From: Robiginitalea sediminis
GTDB taxonomy: Bacteria > Bacteroidota > Bacteroidia > Flavobacteriales > Flavobacteriaceae
DNA length: 64,000 bases
Direction: 5' to 3'
Assembly (NCBI RefSeq): GCF_002198115.1
Contig: NZ_NGNR01000002.1
Location: 710,287 to 774,286, forward strand
In this document: in pieces, positions 1 through 8,157 of the stretch
Position numbering within the stretch: the first letter of the stretch is position 1
Layout of the letters: each line of letters opens with the position of its first letter
Made by a program: the position numbers and the translations under genes
Notes under the pieces: model-generated
Database searches by the model: none
What the model saw: only the letters and a program-made list of their open reading frames with translations
Told to the model about the DNA's origin: nothing

Positions 1-1
1 G

Positions 2-2047
2 CTGGCCATCCTGCTTGTACTTGCCCAGGCCTGTAATACCCCTGATGCCGGCAGCAACGCCTTAAGCGAGTCCCAAGAGCTGCAGGAGCGCATGGAGGAG
101 GTACTGAATTCCGATCTGGACCCGGAGAATAAACTGGTTGGACTGGAGCCCCTACGCCAGTACTTACTGCAAAGTAATGACGACAGCGTGCAGCGGGACA
201 ATGTGATCGCCATGTTAAACGCCATTCAAAGCCTACCGGCAGAAAAGGCTTACAAGGAACTTATGGAAAATGCCCTGGCGGCCACTCGGCAAAGAGGAGA
301 CAGCTTGTCCCTAGCCTATCTGCATCAGGAATTGGGGGACTATTACTACCGCAAATCCGTAAGGGATAGCGCCTTTGCCCAATTCCAGACCGCTTACGAG
401 CTTTTCAGGCGGATGGATTCGCTGTATCCCGCAGGAATAAATCGGTATAACATGGCCCGGGCACTATTCTTCAATCTGGATTTTGTAGGCGCCGAAAGTG
501 CCCTGGTGGAGGCCATAGACCTGTTCGAGAGATCCGAACATCCGGATGCCACCTTGAGTATTGCCACTTGCTACCGCGTCATGGGCAGTATTTCCTCTAA
601 TCTCGAATTGTACGACAATGCTCTGGAATACCAGCAAAAAGCCATTGATTACATTAGTGAAACCCCCGAGAGTGATGGCAATATACTGAGCATATACAAT
701 AACATGGCCTCTGTCTTTATTTCAAAGGAAGATCATGGAAAAGCCATGGAATACCTGAATACTATTCTCAGGGATAGCGTCCAGGCTACAGAAATCACAT
801 TGACCTTGGCGTGGATGAATCTCGGACGTTCTTATCTGGGTCGTGGACAACTCGGCGAAGCCCGATTTGCCCTGGAGCAGGTGCTGAAACGGATTCAGGA
901 ATCAGGAAGGATGGAGAACAGGCTACCCCGGACCTACTATTACCTGGCCGAAACCTCCCTGAAGCAGCGGGATACCCCAAATGCCCTGCATTACATCAGC
1001 CAGGCCCGGCAAATGGCAGAGGCGTATCAGGAAACCGATGGGCTGCAGGACATCCTTATTCTGCAATCCAAAATCGACCCGGGAATGGCTCCGGGAAATA
1101 TCGAAAGGCTGGACCACATACGGGACAGTATCTTGCTGGTGGAGCGTTTAAGCCGGAATAAAATTGCGCGGATAGAACTGGAAACCGACCAGTACATTGA
1201 ACAGAACCGCCAGCTGGCGCGGCAGCAGGCCCTCTGGATCGGGGTGGCCGGGGGGGTGCTCTTACTGGGGGCCTCGGTCCTGATCATCATTACCCAACAG
1301 GTCCGCAACCAGAAGCTGCGGTTCCAGCAACAACAGCAGGAGGCCAACCAGGAAATCTTTAACCTCATGCTTTCCCAGAATGAAAAGGTGGAGGAAGGCA
1401 AGCACGAGGTGCAAAAGCGGATTTCCGAAGACCTCCACGACGGGGTGCTGGGGGCCATGAACGGGATACGGATGGTCCTGTTGGGGCTCAATGGGAAAAA
1501 TGACCCGGACTCCGTGCGCCTGCGGGCCGATGCCCTGGAAAAACTAAAGGAATTGCAGGAAGAAATCCGCGGCATTTCCCACGAGCTCAGCGATGCCGCA
1601 TACCAGAAATTCCATAACTTTATGTTGTCCATTGAGGATTTGGTGCAGACCTTCTGCCAATCGGCCCAGATGGAATGCAACCTGGAATACGACAAGGAGG
1701 TGGACTGGGACAGCCTGTCCGGGGAAGTCAAAATAAACCTGTACCGGATCATACAGGAATGCCTTCAGAACACCGCCAAACACGCCCGGGCAAGCCAGGT
1801 AGACGTCATCCTCGACATATCTGGAGAGGACTTGCTGGTGAGCATCCGGGACGATGGGGTTGGCTTCCCTTCGCGCAAGGGCAAGAAAGGGATCGGGCTG
1901 AAAAACATCGAATCCCGGATCAAAAAAGTAAATGGCCGGTGGGAACTCCAGTCGGCCCCGGGAGAAGGCACCCGGTGCCTCTTCCACATCCCGTACCATA
2001 GTACGCTGAAAAAGACAGCAAAAGGAGTAGGAGTACATGCAGTATAA
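2..2047 (+). CDS. TPR-containing sensor histidine kinase (5' end cut off)
   Basis: Membrane sensor kinase expected to phosphorylate the response regulator encoded next. The reading frame is open from base 2, before the first ATG at 92, and the extra residues form a hydrophobic stretch ending LVLAQAC, which looks like the end of a signal peptide (AQA signal peptidase I site, or a poor lipobox). The true start is therefore left of the window. Counting from the ATG at 92: TPR-like helical repeats to about residue 340, one membrane segment near 378-402, a HisKA_3-type phosphoacceptor motif EDLHDGVLG (His near 448), and a HATPase domain with NTAKHA (near 560), DDGVGFP and GIGLKNIESR. This is the NarL/DesK-like kinase class paired with LuxR-type regulators. 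The TPR region should lie outside the inner membrane if the signal peptide is real. The ligand is unknown. Confidence 0.9.
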   Translation: MAILLVLAQACNTPDAGSNALSESQELQERMEEVLNSDLDPENKLVGLEPLRQYLLQSNDDSVQRDNVIAMLNAIQSLPAEKAYKELMENALAATRQRGDSLSLAYLHQELGDYYYRKSVRDSAFAQFQTAYELFRRMDSLYPAGINRYNMARALFFNLDFVGAESALVEAIDLFERSEHPDATLSIATCYRVMGSISSNLELYDNALEYQQKAIDYISETPESDGNILSIYNNMASVFISKEDHGKAMEYLNTILRDSVQATEITLTLAWMNLGRSYLGRGQLGEARFALEQVLKRIQESGRMENRLPRTYYYLAETSLKQRDTPNALHYISQARQMAEAYQETDGLQDILILQSKIDPGMAPGNIERLDHIRDSILLVERLSRNKIARIELETDQYIEQNRQLARQQALWIGVAGGVLLLGASVLIIITQQVRNQKLRFQQQQQEANQEIFNLMLSQNEKVEEGKHEVQKRISEDLHDGVLGAMNGIRMVLLGLNGKNDPDSVRLRADALEKLKELQEEIRGISHELSDAAYQKFHNFMLSIEDLVQTFCQSAQMECNLEYDKEVDWDSLSGEVKINLYRIIQECLQNTAKHARASQVDVILDISGEDLLVSIRDDGVGFPSRKGKKGIGLKNIESRIKKVNGRWELQSAPGEGTRCLFHIPYHSTLKKTAKGVGVHAV

Positions 2048-2744
2048 ATCAGAAAACACCTGTCTTATGGAAGACATCCAAACCATCAGGGTCCTCGCCG
2101 TGGACGACCACGAGATGACAACCCTGGGATATAAGTTTATCCTGGAAGATTACAGTTTCAACGGCTACCGGATCCACATGGATACCGCCAAGTCCTTTGA
2201 GGAGGCCGAAACTAAAATCCGGCAGTCCGTCACGGGGTTGCCCTACCATATTTTCCTGCTGGACATCCAGCTGTCCAGCGGGCGGGAAGGACCTGTGAAA
2301 TCCGGGGAGGACCTGGGGATCCTGGCCCGGGAAATCTGCCCGGATGCCCGCGTGGTATTCATGTCATCCTTCAGCGACAACTACCGCATTAACAGCATTA
2401 TGCAAAGCGTAGACCCGGACGGGTATATGGTGAAGACGGAAATTGACGAGGAATCGCTCCGCGCCATGGTGGAAACCGTCCTGCACAACCCGCCCTACTA
2501 CACCCAAAAGGCCCTTATGGCCATCCGGAAAAAGATGGCCAACAGGATTGAACTGGACGATAACGATAAGCGGATCCTCTACCACCTTTCCATAGGTACC
2601 AAAACCAAGGATATGGTGAACCACATCTCCCTTTCACTGCCGAGTATCGAGAACCGCAAGCGCCATATCAAATCCCTCTTCGGTATTGAAAAACAAAATG
2701 ACCAGGCCCTTATCTCCGAGGCCCGAAACCGCGGTTTTATCTAA
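2037..2744 (+). CDS. LuxR/NarL-like response regulator
   Basis: Receiver plus DNA-binding regulator, partner of the kinase just upstream. The N-terminal receiver has the acidic pair in LAVDDHE (about residues 22-25), the phosphoacceptor Asp in FLLDIQL (near 76), and the conserved Lys in YMVKTE (near 133). The C-terminal 55 residues are a helix-turn-helix of LuxR type (KTKDMVNHISLSLPSIENRK), rather divergent from classical NarL. The chosen ATG overlaps the kinase gene by 11 bases and has a purine-rich AAAGGAG about 10 bases upstream. A second ATG at 2067 (MEDIQTIR) is also possible and would leave no overlap. Target genes cannot be read from the sequence. Confidence 0.88.
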   Translation: MQYKSENTCLMEDIQTIRVLAVDDHEMTTLGYKFILEDYSFNGYRIHMDTAKSFEEAETKIRQSVTGLPYHIFLLDIQLSSGREGPVKSGEDLGILAREICPDARVVFMSSFSDNYRINSIMQSVDPDGYMVKTEIDEESLRAMVETVLHNPPYYTQKALMAIRKKMANRIELDDNDKRILYHLSIGTKTKDMVNHISLSLPSIENRKRHIKSLFGIEKQNDQALISEARNRGFI

Positions 2745-2781
2745 AAAAGTGATGTAATTCGTTTAAATTGAAGGTTTTAGA

Positions 2782-2812
2782 AGAAAAACCATATAAACTT
2801 TATGGTTTTTCT
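2782..2812 (+). terminator. Intrinsic terminator after the kinase/regulator operon
   Basis: A 12-bp inverted repeat (AGAAAAACCATA pairing with TATGGTTTTTCT) with a 7-base loop lies 37 bases after the regulator stop codon. The T-run is part of the right arm. The A-rich left arm means it could also stop transcription coming from the right. Confidence 0.7.
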
Positions 2813-2877
2813 ATAACCCGGTGCGTGCATTTCTCAATAGTTTTACTTTGAGGAAAAGTATCCCCTAAGCGATTGAA

Positions 2878-3543
2878 ATGATGATGAGACCGGAGAATTC
2901 TAATTACCTCACCTGCGCCATTAGCCAGAAAGCCATAATTTCCGGGCTTTCGGATTTTAAGAACGGACTGGAAAAACAATTCTTTGCAGCTGCCGAGGTG
3001 CGTTTCAGCCATGCGGTAAACGGGAAAGGACAACTGATCCTGGAGTTGCGCTGCCCCCTGCCATTTATAGAGGCACTCTACCATTTCAAACAAGGAACCT
3101 GGGGGGTATCCAGTACTCCTTGCACCCCCGCCTCCCTCAATACGGGCCTCTCCGCCTTGATGGAACAGCTCAATTCCCGAAATGAAGAAGCCTTTGAGAT
3201 TTCGGAGATTACCCTGGAATTTACCGATATGCTCTTGGTACTCCAGCCCGCCGGACTGCAACCCCTGCATTCGGTCCTCCCGATAATCCTGGAACAGTTA
3301 TCCCGCCACTACATTGCCCTGAGCCACGGGATGCAAACGCCTCCGGAAGAAATCTATATCCCTGTAGCCCCGTTTGCGTCGGACGCCGGGCAACCCACAT
3401 GGCCGGATGCAGGCTCCCCCTACCGCTTTTGGGCCCTTTATTACGAAGATGCTGTAGAGGGCGAAGTATACGACAGCCTTACCGGAGAATGGATCCGCGG
3501 GGATATTTCCCTGATCTCCCCTACGGAGGCCTTACCGGAATAA
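2878..3543 (+). CDS. Hypothetical protein, 221 aa
   Basis: I do not recognise this protein. It is a soluble-looking protein without a signal peptide or membrane segment. The start lies in a triple ATG (MMMRPENS). Codon use and third-position GC match neighbouring genes, while the overlapping reading frame on the other strand is shorter and compositionally poorer, so the + strand frame is taken as real. The C-terminal half contains a Pro-rich stretch (ASDAGQPTWPDAGSP) followed by aromatic residues (YRFWALYYEDAVEGEVYDSLTGEW). It sits alone between the two-component operon terminator and the convergent glyA, three bases from the glyA stop, so it is probably a single-gene transcript. Confidence 0.7.
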   Translation: MMMRPENSNYLTCAISQKAIISGLSDFKNGLEKQFFAAAEVRFSHAVNGKGQLILELRCPLPFIEALYHFKQGTWGVSSTPCTPASLNTGLSALMEQLNSRNEEAFEISEITLEFTDMLLVLQPAGLQPLHSVLPIILEQLSRHYIALSHGMQTPPEEIYIPVAPFASDAGQPTWPDAGSPYRFWALYYEDAVEGEVYDSLTGEWIRGDISLISPTEALPE

Positions 3544-3546
3544 GCC

Positions 3547-4821
3547 TCAGGCGGTAAATAAAGGCCGGTGACCCATAAGCTCTCGGACATCCTGGCGTAC
3601 CGCTGCAGCCACCGATTCGGAATCCGGTTGTGAGATTACCCGGTCAATCAGGTCCACCACCTGCTCCATATCCCCTTCTTTGAGGCCTCGTGTTGTAATG
3701 GCCGCTGTACCAAAGCGAATCCCGGAAGTCACAAACGGAGATTTATCATCGAAGGGCACCATGTTCTTATTCGCCGTAATATCTGCACGCTCAAGGGCTT
3801 TTTCGGCATCCTTGCCGGTAATATCCTTATTGCGCAGGTCTATGAGCATCATATGGTTATCCGTACCCCCGGAAATGAGATGGTAGCCCCTGGCAACAAA
3901 GGCGGCTGCCATGGCCTGGGCGTTTTTCTGCACCTGCAGGGTGTAATACAAGAAGTCATCGGTCAGGGCTTCCCCAAAGGCCACGGCCTTTGCGGCGATA
4001 ATATGTTCGAGAGGACCGCCCTGGTTCCCGGGGAAAACCGCCAGGTCTATCAGGGAAGACATGCTGCGCAGATTACCGTTTTTCAGCTTCAGCCCGAACG
4101 GGTTCTCGAAATCAGTACCCATCAGGATCATCCCGCCCCTTGGCCCCCTCAGGGTCTTGTGGGTGGTCGTGGTCACAAAATGGCAGTGGGGGACCGGGTC
4201 CGAAAGGATTCCCTTGGCAATGAGACCGGCCGGGTGCGAAATGTCCGCAAGGAGAAAGGCCCCTACAGAATCCGCGATTTCCCGGAAACGCTTAAAGTCC
4301 ATGTCCCGGGAATAGGCTGAAGCCCCGGCAATGATCAGCTTGGGTTTTTCCTCCAGGGCCACTTCGGCAATCTTGTCGTAGTCCAGGCGCCCGGTTTCCC
4401 GGTCTACACCGTAAAACACAGGGCGGTAGAGCTTGCCGGAGAAATTCACCGGGGACCCGTGGGTTAGGTGCCCCCCATGGGAAAGGTCGAACCCCAGGAT
4501 GGTGTCACCGGGCTTCAAACAAGCCTGGTATACGGCCGCATTGGCTTGGGACCCGCTATGAGGCTGCACGTTTACATATACCGCCCCAAAAAGGGCCTTG
4601 GCCCGCTCAATGGCCAGGGTCTCCACCTTATCCACCACCTGGCAGCCGCCGTAGTAGCGTTTTCCTGGGTACCCTTCGGCGTATTTATTGGTCAGGACAG
4701 ATCCGGAAGCCTCCATAACCTGCGGGCTGGTAAAGTTTTCCGAGGCAATAAGCTCGATACCATTAATCTGGCGCTGTTTTTCTTCCTGGATCAGGTCGAA
4801 GAGTTGCTGGTCTCTTTCCAT
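3547..4821 (-). CDS. glyA: Serine hydroxymethyltransferase
   Basis: Cytosolic PLP enzyme that interconverts serine plus tetrahydrofolate with glycine plus 5,10-methylene-tetrahydrofolate, the main source of one-carbon units. Full length at 424 aa. Visible landmarks are the N-terminal LIASENF and [13 protein letters not shown] motifs, the Asp/His PLP-contact region [10 protein letters not shown] (about 191-199) and the Schiff-base Lys in [14 protein letters not shown] (K222). It is divergent from the fumarylacetoacetase gene across a 190-base spacer, with no obvious TAnnTTTG box close to its start. Confidence 0.97.
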   Translation of the reverse strand: MERDQQLFDLIQEEKQRQINGIELIASENFTSPQVMEASGSVLTNKYAEGYPGKRYYGGCQVVDKVETLAIERAKALFGAVYVNVQPHSGSQANAAVYQACLKPGDTILGFDLSHGGHLTHGSPVNFSGKLYRPVFYGVDRETGRLDYDKIAEVALEEKPKLIIAGASAYSRDMDFKRFREIADSVGAFLLADISHPAGLIAKGILSDPVPHCHFVTTTTHKTLRGPRGGMILMGTDFENPFGLKLKNGNLRSMSSLIDLAVFPGNQGGPLEHIIAAKAVAFGEALTDDFLYYTLQVQKNAQAMAAAFVARGYHLISGGTDNHMMLIDLRNKDITGKDAEKALERADITANKNMVPFDDKSPFVTSGIRFGTAAITTRGLKEGDMEQVVDLIDRVISQPDSESVAAAVRQDVRELMGHRPLFTA

Positions 4822-4968
4822 GCGTTTGTGGGAATATAAGATTTACGTTCCAGGCCTCTTGACGGCGCTTTGACCCGTCGGTTACCCGATGGGGAAGCGG
4901 CTTTGGGAGCGGCCATTGCAATAAGCGGTAAAAGTACAAATTGGGGGGCTCTAAACCAGATATTATGA

Positions 4969-4976
4969 TATCTTTG
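4969..4976 (+). promoter_or_regulatory. Bacteroidota -7 box of the fahA promoter
   Basis: TATCTTTG matches the Bacteroidota primary sigma -7 consensus TAnnTTTG and lies 36 bases before the fumarylacetoacetase ATG. A clear -33 TTG at the usual distance is not seen (a TTG sits at 4941, 25 bases upstream). The rest of the 190-base spacer to glyA holds no other recognised element. Confidence 0.5.
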
Positions 4977-5012
4977 ATTGGGAACTTATCAAACGAAAAT
5001 TAACAATATCCT

Positions 5013-6293
5013 ATGGCTATTTTTGCAAATGACCCTACCCGTACCTCCTGGCTCGATGTCCCGGCTGACTCCGATTTTCCCATCCAGAATATCCCCTTCG
5101 GGGTATTCCTGACCCGGGACGACATCATCACCATCGGTACCCGGATTGGCGACACCGCCATAGACCTGGGGGCCATGCACCAGCTGGGGTATTTCAGCAA
5201 CATCCCCTTAACCGACGATATCTTCCTGCAGGACAGCCTGAACGATTTTATATCCGATGGCAAAAACACCTGGAGGGCCGTCCGGAACCGGATCGCGGAA
5301 GTTTTCGATAACGCCAACCCCGAATTGAGGGATAACCCGGAGCACCGCAGTATCATCCTCTTTGACCTGGACGAAATTGAAATGCAGCTACCCGTGCATA
5401 TCGGGGACTACACGGATTTCTACAGCAGCCGCGAGCATGCCACCAATGTGGGCAGTATGTTCCGGGACCCTGAAAACGCACTTATGCCCAATTGGTTGCA
5501 CCTCCCCGTAGGTTACCATGGCAGGAGCTCCACCATCATACCCAGCGGAACACCTATACGCCGCCCCAATGGCCAAACCATAGCACAGGGTGCAGACCGC
5601 CCGGTTTTCGGGCCCTCCAGGCGTGTCGATTTCGAATTGGAAATGGCCTTTATCACCACAGATGCCAACTCTATGGGGGAACCCATTCCCATTGAGGAGG
5701 CCGAAGATTATATTTTTGGCCTGGTTCTCTTTAACGACTGGAGTGCACGGGATATCCAGAAATGGGAATACGTACCGCTTGGACCCTTCCTTGCCAAGAG
5801 CTTTGCGTCCTCTATTTCCCCATGGATTGTAACCCTAGAAGCCCTGGAGCCTTTCCGGACCAGCAGCCCGGCTCAGGAGCCCCAACCCCTGCCCTACCTG
5901 AGGCAGCCCGGCCCGGGGAGTTTCGATATCAATCTCGAGGTGGATCTCATCCCGGAGGAGGGCGACCCGACCACCATATCGAGATCGAACTTCAAATACA
6001 TGTACTGGACCATGGCTCAGCAATTGGCCCATCATACCAGCAACGGCTGCAAGGTAAACAGCGGAGATATGATGGGCAGCGGGACCATTTCCGGCCCAAC
6101 CCCGGATTCCTACGGCTCTATGCTTGAACTGGCCTGGGGGGGTAAAAGGCCCCTGGAATTGCCCGGGGGGGGCACCCGGACCTTCATCGAAGATGGGGAT
6201 ACCGTGGTGCTGAAAGGCTACAGCAAGAAGGACGGGCTCCGCATTGGCTTTGGGGAAGTCCGTACTCGGTTGCTGCCCGCGATTTCCCTGTAA
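5013..6293 (+). CDS. fahA: Fumarylacetoacetase
   Basis: Hydrolyses 4-fumarylacetoacetate to fumarate and acetoacetate, the last step of tyrosine/homogentisate breakdown. The 426-aa length matches full two-domain eukaryotic-type FAH: an N-terminal SH3-like domain (to about 120) and the C-terminal catalytic fold. Catalytic landmarks include DYTDFYSSREHATNVG (metal-binding Asp and catalytic His), VDFELEMAF, LFNDWSARDIQKWEYVPLG and GSGTISGP. No other tyrosine-degradation gene (hmgA, hppD) is next to it, so the pathway must be completed elsewhere. The ATG follows the -7 box by 36 bases. Confidence 0.96.
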   Translation: MAIFANDPTRTSWLDVPADSDFPIQNIPFGVFLTRDDIITIGTRIGDTAIDLGAMHQLGYFSNIPLTDDIFLQDSLNDFISDGKNTWRAVRNRIAEVFDNANPELRDNPEHRSIILFDLDEIEMQLPVHIGDYTDFYSSREHATNVGSMFRDPENALMPNWLHLPVGYHGRSSTIIPSGTPIRRPNGQTIAQGADRPVFGPSRRVDFELEMAFITTDANSMGEPIPIEEAEDYIFGLVLFNDWSARDIQKWEYVPLGPFLAKSFASSISPWIVTLEALEPFRTSSPAQEPQPLPYLRQPGPGSFDINLEVDLIPEEGDPTTISRSNFKYMYWTMAQQLAHHTSNGCKVNSGDMMGSGTISGPTPDSYGSMLELAWGGKRPLELPGGGTRTFIEDGDTVVLKGYSKKDGLRIGFGEVRTRLLPAISL

Positions 6294-6417
6294 AGCCTTT
6301 TGGAAAGATCCTGTTTTTCGGCGGTTTTATACGATATGTAGTCGAAAAGCGTTCTAATGATGGCCGGTTTTGGCACGACCCTTGGAAAGGTTTTGTCAAA
6401 CCCCTAAAAAAACCATC

Positions 6418-7605
6418 ATGAAAAAAGCACTACTCTACGGATTTGCAGCCGCACTTGCCTTTTCGTGCGGAGGCGTGAAAAAGACACAGGAAGCCGTAAA
6501 TACAGGCAATTACCAGCAGGCGATCTACCGCGCGGTAGACAATCTGGTAGACAACAAATCCAAAAAAGGAAACCAGGCCTATGTGGTCCTGCTCGAAGAA
6601 GCATTCGACAAGTATACCGAGCGGGAATTGCAGGAGATTGCCTTTTTGCAGCAGGACGGCAACCCGGCCAAGCTGGAGACCATCTATAAAAAATACAATC
6701 AGTTAAAGGACATCCAGAACCGGATCCGCCCCTTGCTTCCGCTACCCATTTACGATGAAAACCGGGACGCCCGCTTCCGTTTTGGCAATTACGATGCCGA
6801 TATCCTGGAAACGAGGGATGCCCTTTCGGCCTACCTCTATGACAATGCCAATGCACTCCTGGCCTCAGCCAAGACCAAGTTCGATTACCGCGCGGCGTTC
6901 GACGATTTCCGTTACCTGGAGGAAATCAACCCCGGTTATGCCAATACCCGCGAACTCATGGAGGAAGCCCACCAGAAGGGTATCGACTATGTGAAAGTGA
7001 GCGTGGTTAACGATACCCAGCAAATCATCCCGGAACGCCTGGAAAGCGAATTGCTGAATTTCAACACCTACGGCCTGGACGACCTGTGGACCCTATACCA
7101 CACCAATCCGGTTAGCGAGGTCGATTACGATTACGAAATGCAGGTGGCTTTCCGGGACATCGTGATTTCCCCGGAGCAGGTAAGTGAACGTCAGATTATC
7201 AAGGAGCGCCAGATAAAAGATGGAAAACAACTCCTGTTGGACGAAGAGGGAAATACGGTTAAGGACAGCCTTGGGAACCCCATCGAAGTGGACCGGTTCC
7301 GTACGGTACGGTGTAACTTCTACCAGTTTACCCAGCAAAAAACAGCCCACGTCAATGGGACGGTAAATTTTTTGGACCTTCGCACCCGCCAGCCCGTAAA
7401 CAATTACCCCCTGGCCAGCCAGTTTATCTTTGAGCACGTTTACGCCAATTACGATGGCGACCGGCGCGCCCTGGACAATGACCTGGTGGCCCTGTTGGAC
7501 CTGGCAGCTGTGCCTTTCCCTTCCGATGAGCAGATGGTTTACGATGCCGGGGAGGATCTTAAGGCCCGCCTGAAAAATATTCTGGTCCGGCAGAAATTCA
7601 ACTGA
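6418..7605 (+). CDS. Large lipoprotein of unknown function, 395 aa
   Basis: Predicted outer-membrane or periplasmic lipoprotein. The start at 6418 gives MKKALLYGFAAALAFSCGG, a textbook lipoprotein signal peptide with the lipid-modified Cys at residue 17; an in-frame upstream start at 6370 would bury it. The first 120 residues look TPR-like (NTGNYQQAIYRAVDNL), and the rest is mixed alpha/beta with repeated YDYEMQVAF/VNFLDLRTRQP-type stretches. No enzyme motif is visible. It stands alone, closed by a strong terminator, and is convergent with ytxJ. Families of this kind are widespread in Flavobacteriia without a known role. Confidence 0.85.
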   Translation: MKKALLYGFAAALAFSCGGVKKTQEAVNTGNYQQAIYRAVDNLVDNKSKKGNQAYVVLLEEAFDKYTERELQEIAFLQQDGNPAKLETIYKKYNQLKDIQNRIRPLLPLPIYDENRDARFRFGNYDADILETRDALSAYLYDNANALLASAKTKFDYRAAFDDFRYLEEINPGYANTRELMEEAHQKGIDYVKVSVVNDTQQIIPERLESELLNFNTYGLDDLWTLYHTNPVSEVDYDYEMQVAFRDIVISPEQVSERQIIKERQIKDGKQLLLDEEGNTVKDSLGNPIEVDRFRTVRCNFYQFTQQKTAHVNGTVNFLDLRTRQPVNNYPLASQFIFEHVYANYDGDRRALDNDLVALLDLAAVPFPSDEQMVYDAGEDLKARLKNILVRQKFN

Positions 7606-7627
7606 TTACGAGACCTATGAAAATTAC

Positions 7628-7656
7628 AACCCCGGCCTGTAGCCGGGGTTTTTTTA
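7628..7656. terminator. Strong intrinsic terminator, probably serving both convergent genes
   Basis: A perfect 9-bp stem (AACCCCGGC with GCCGGGGTT, loop CTGTA) followed by a T-run on the + strand. It lies 22 bases after the lipoprotein stop codon and touches the stop of convergent ytxJ, so it is best placed for the + strand gene. Confidence 0.85.
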
Positions 7657-8052
7657 TTCCTGGGGTATTGCGAGATCGGGAACAGCCCCATGGGATGCCG
7701 ATGCCAGGAGTTTACCCTTATCTACAACCAGAACCTGAGGCGATTCGTGACGCAACCCGAAGTGCCGGGCAATATGGCTAGACAGGTCCCTGTGCGCTAT
7801 GACATCCAGGAAATGAAACCCCACAGGATAGGCCAGACCCGACCACCGGGCCTCGAAGCGACGCAGCACCATAGCGCTGAAACCGCAGCGTTTGCTGTGT
7901 TTGAAGATCACCTGGGGGGTACTGTGGCTCTGTTGAAGCAAGCCCTCCCATTGGGCCTCCCCCACCAGCGGTTGCCAGGGAATACCTTCCCGGCCCTGGC
8001 CGGATGTCTCGCTCCCCCGTCTTCCAAATGCGTTAAAAAGCCCTTTTACCAC
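7654..8052 (-). CDS. ytxJ: YtxJ-type monothiol bacilliredoxin
   Basis: Thioredoxin-fold protein of the YtxJ (DUF2847, BrxC) family, which removes bacillithiol from oxidised protein thiols. The diagnostic segment is VIFKHSKRCGFSAMVLRRFE, with a single reactive Cys (C57 region) in the usual FKHSxRC context. Length 132 aa is normal. The start is GTG; no ATG occurs before the active-site region. In other members an acidic or Thr residue precedes the Cys, so the K is a minor variant. It implies the cell makes bacillithiol, although no bsh gene lies in this window. Its stop abuts the terminator of the convergent lipoprotein gene. Confidence 0.85.
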   Translation of the reverse strand: MVKGLFNAFGRRGSETSGQGREGIPWQPLVGEAQWEGLLQQSHSTPQVIFKHSKRCGFSAMVLRRFEARWSGLAYPVGFHFLDVIAHRDLSSHIARHFGLRHESPQVLVVDKGKLLASASHGAVPDLAIPQE

Positions 8053-8157
8053 CTGTCGAATTGTCTGTTATAAGTTGGTTTTGCGCGCCATAATGACAGG
8101 TAAAGTGCCTTGGTAAGATTCTTGACCTGTAATTCGCGAACGTAGTAATTGACGACC

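Noticed and set aside
2800..3270. Minus-strand frame opposite the 221-aa hypothetical gene
   Set aside because: Shorter, with Gly/Leu-rich composition typical of an antisense shadow; the + frame has better codon use.
8096..8130. Inverted repeat ACAGGT...ACCTGT upstream of clpB
   Set aside because: Six bases with a 22-base spacer; too short and not conserved in a known operator (for example CIRCE). Probably chance.
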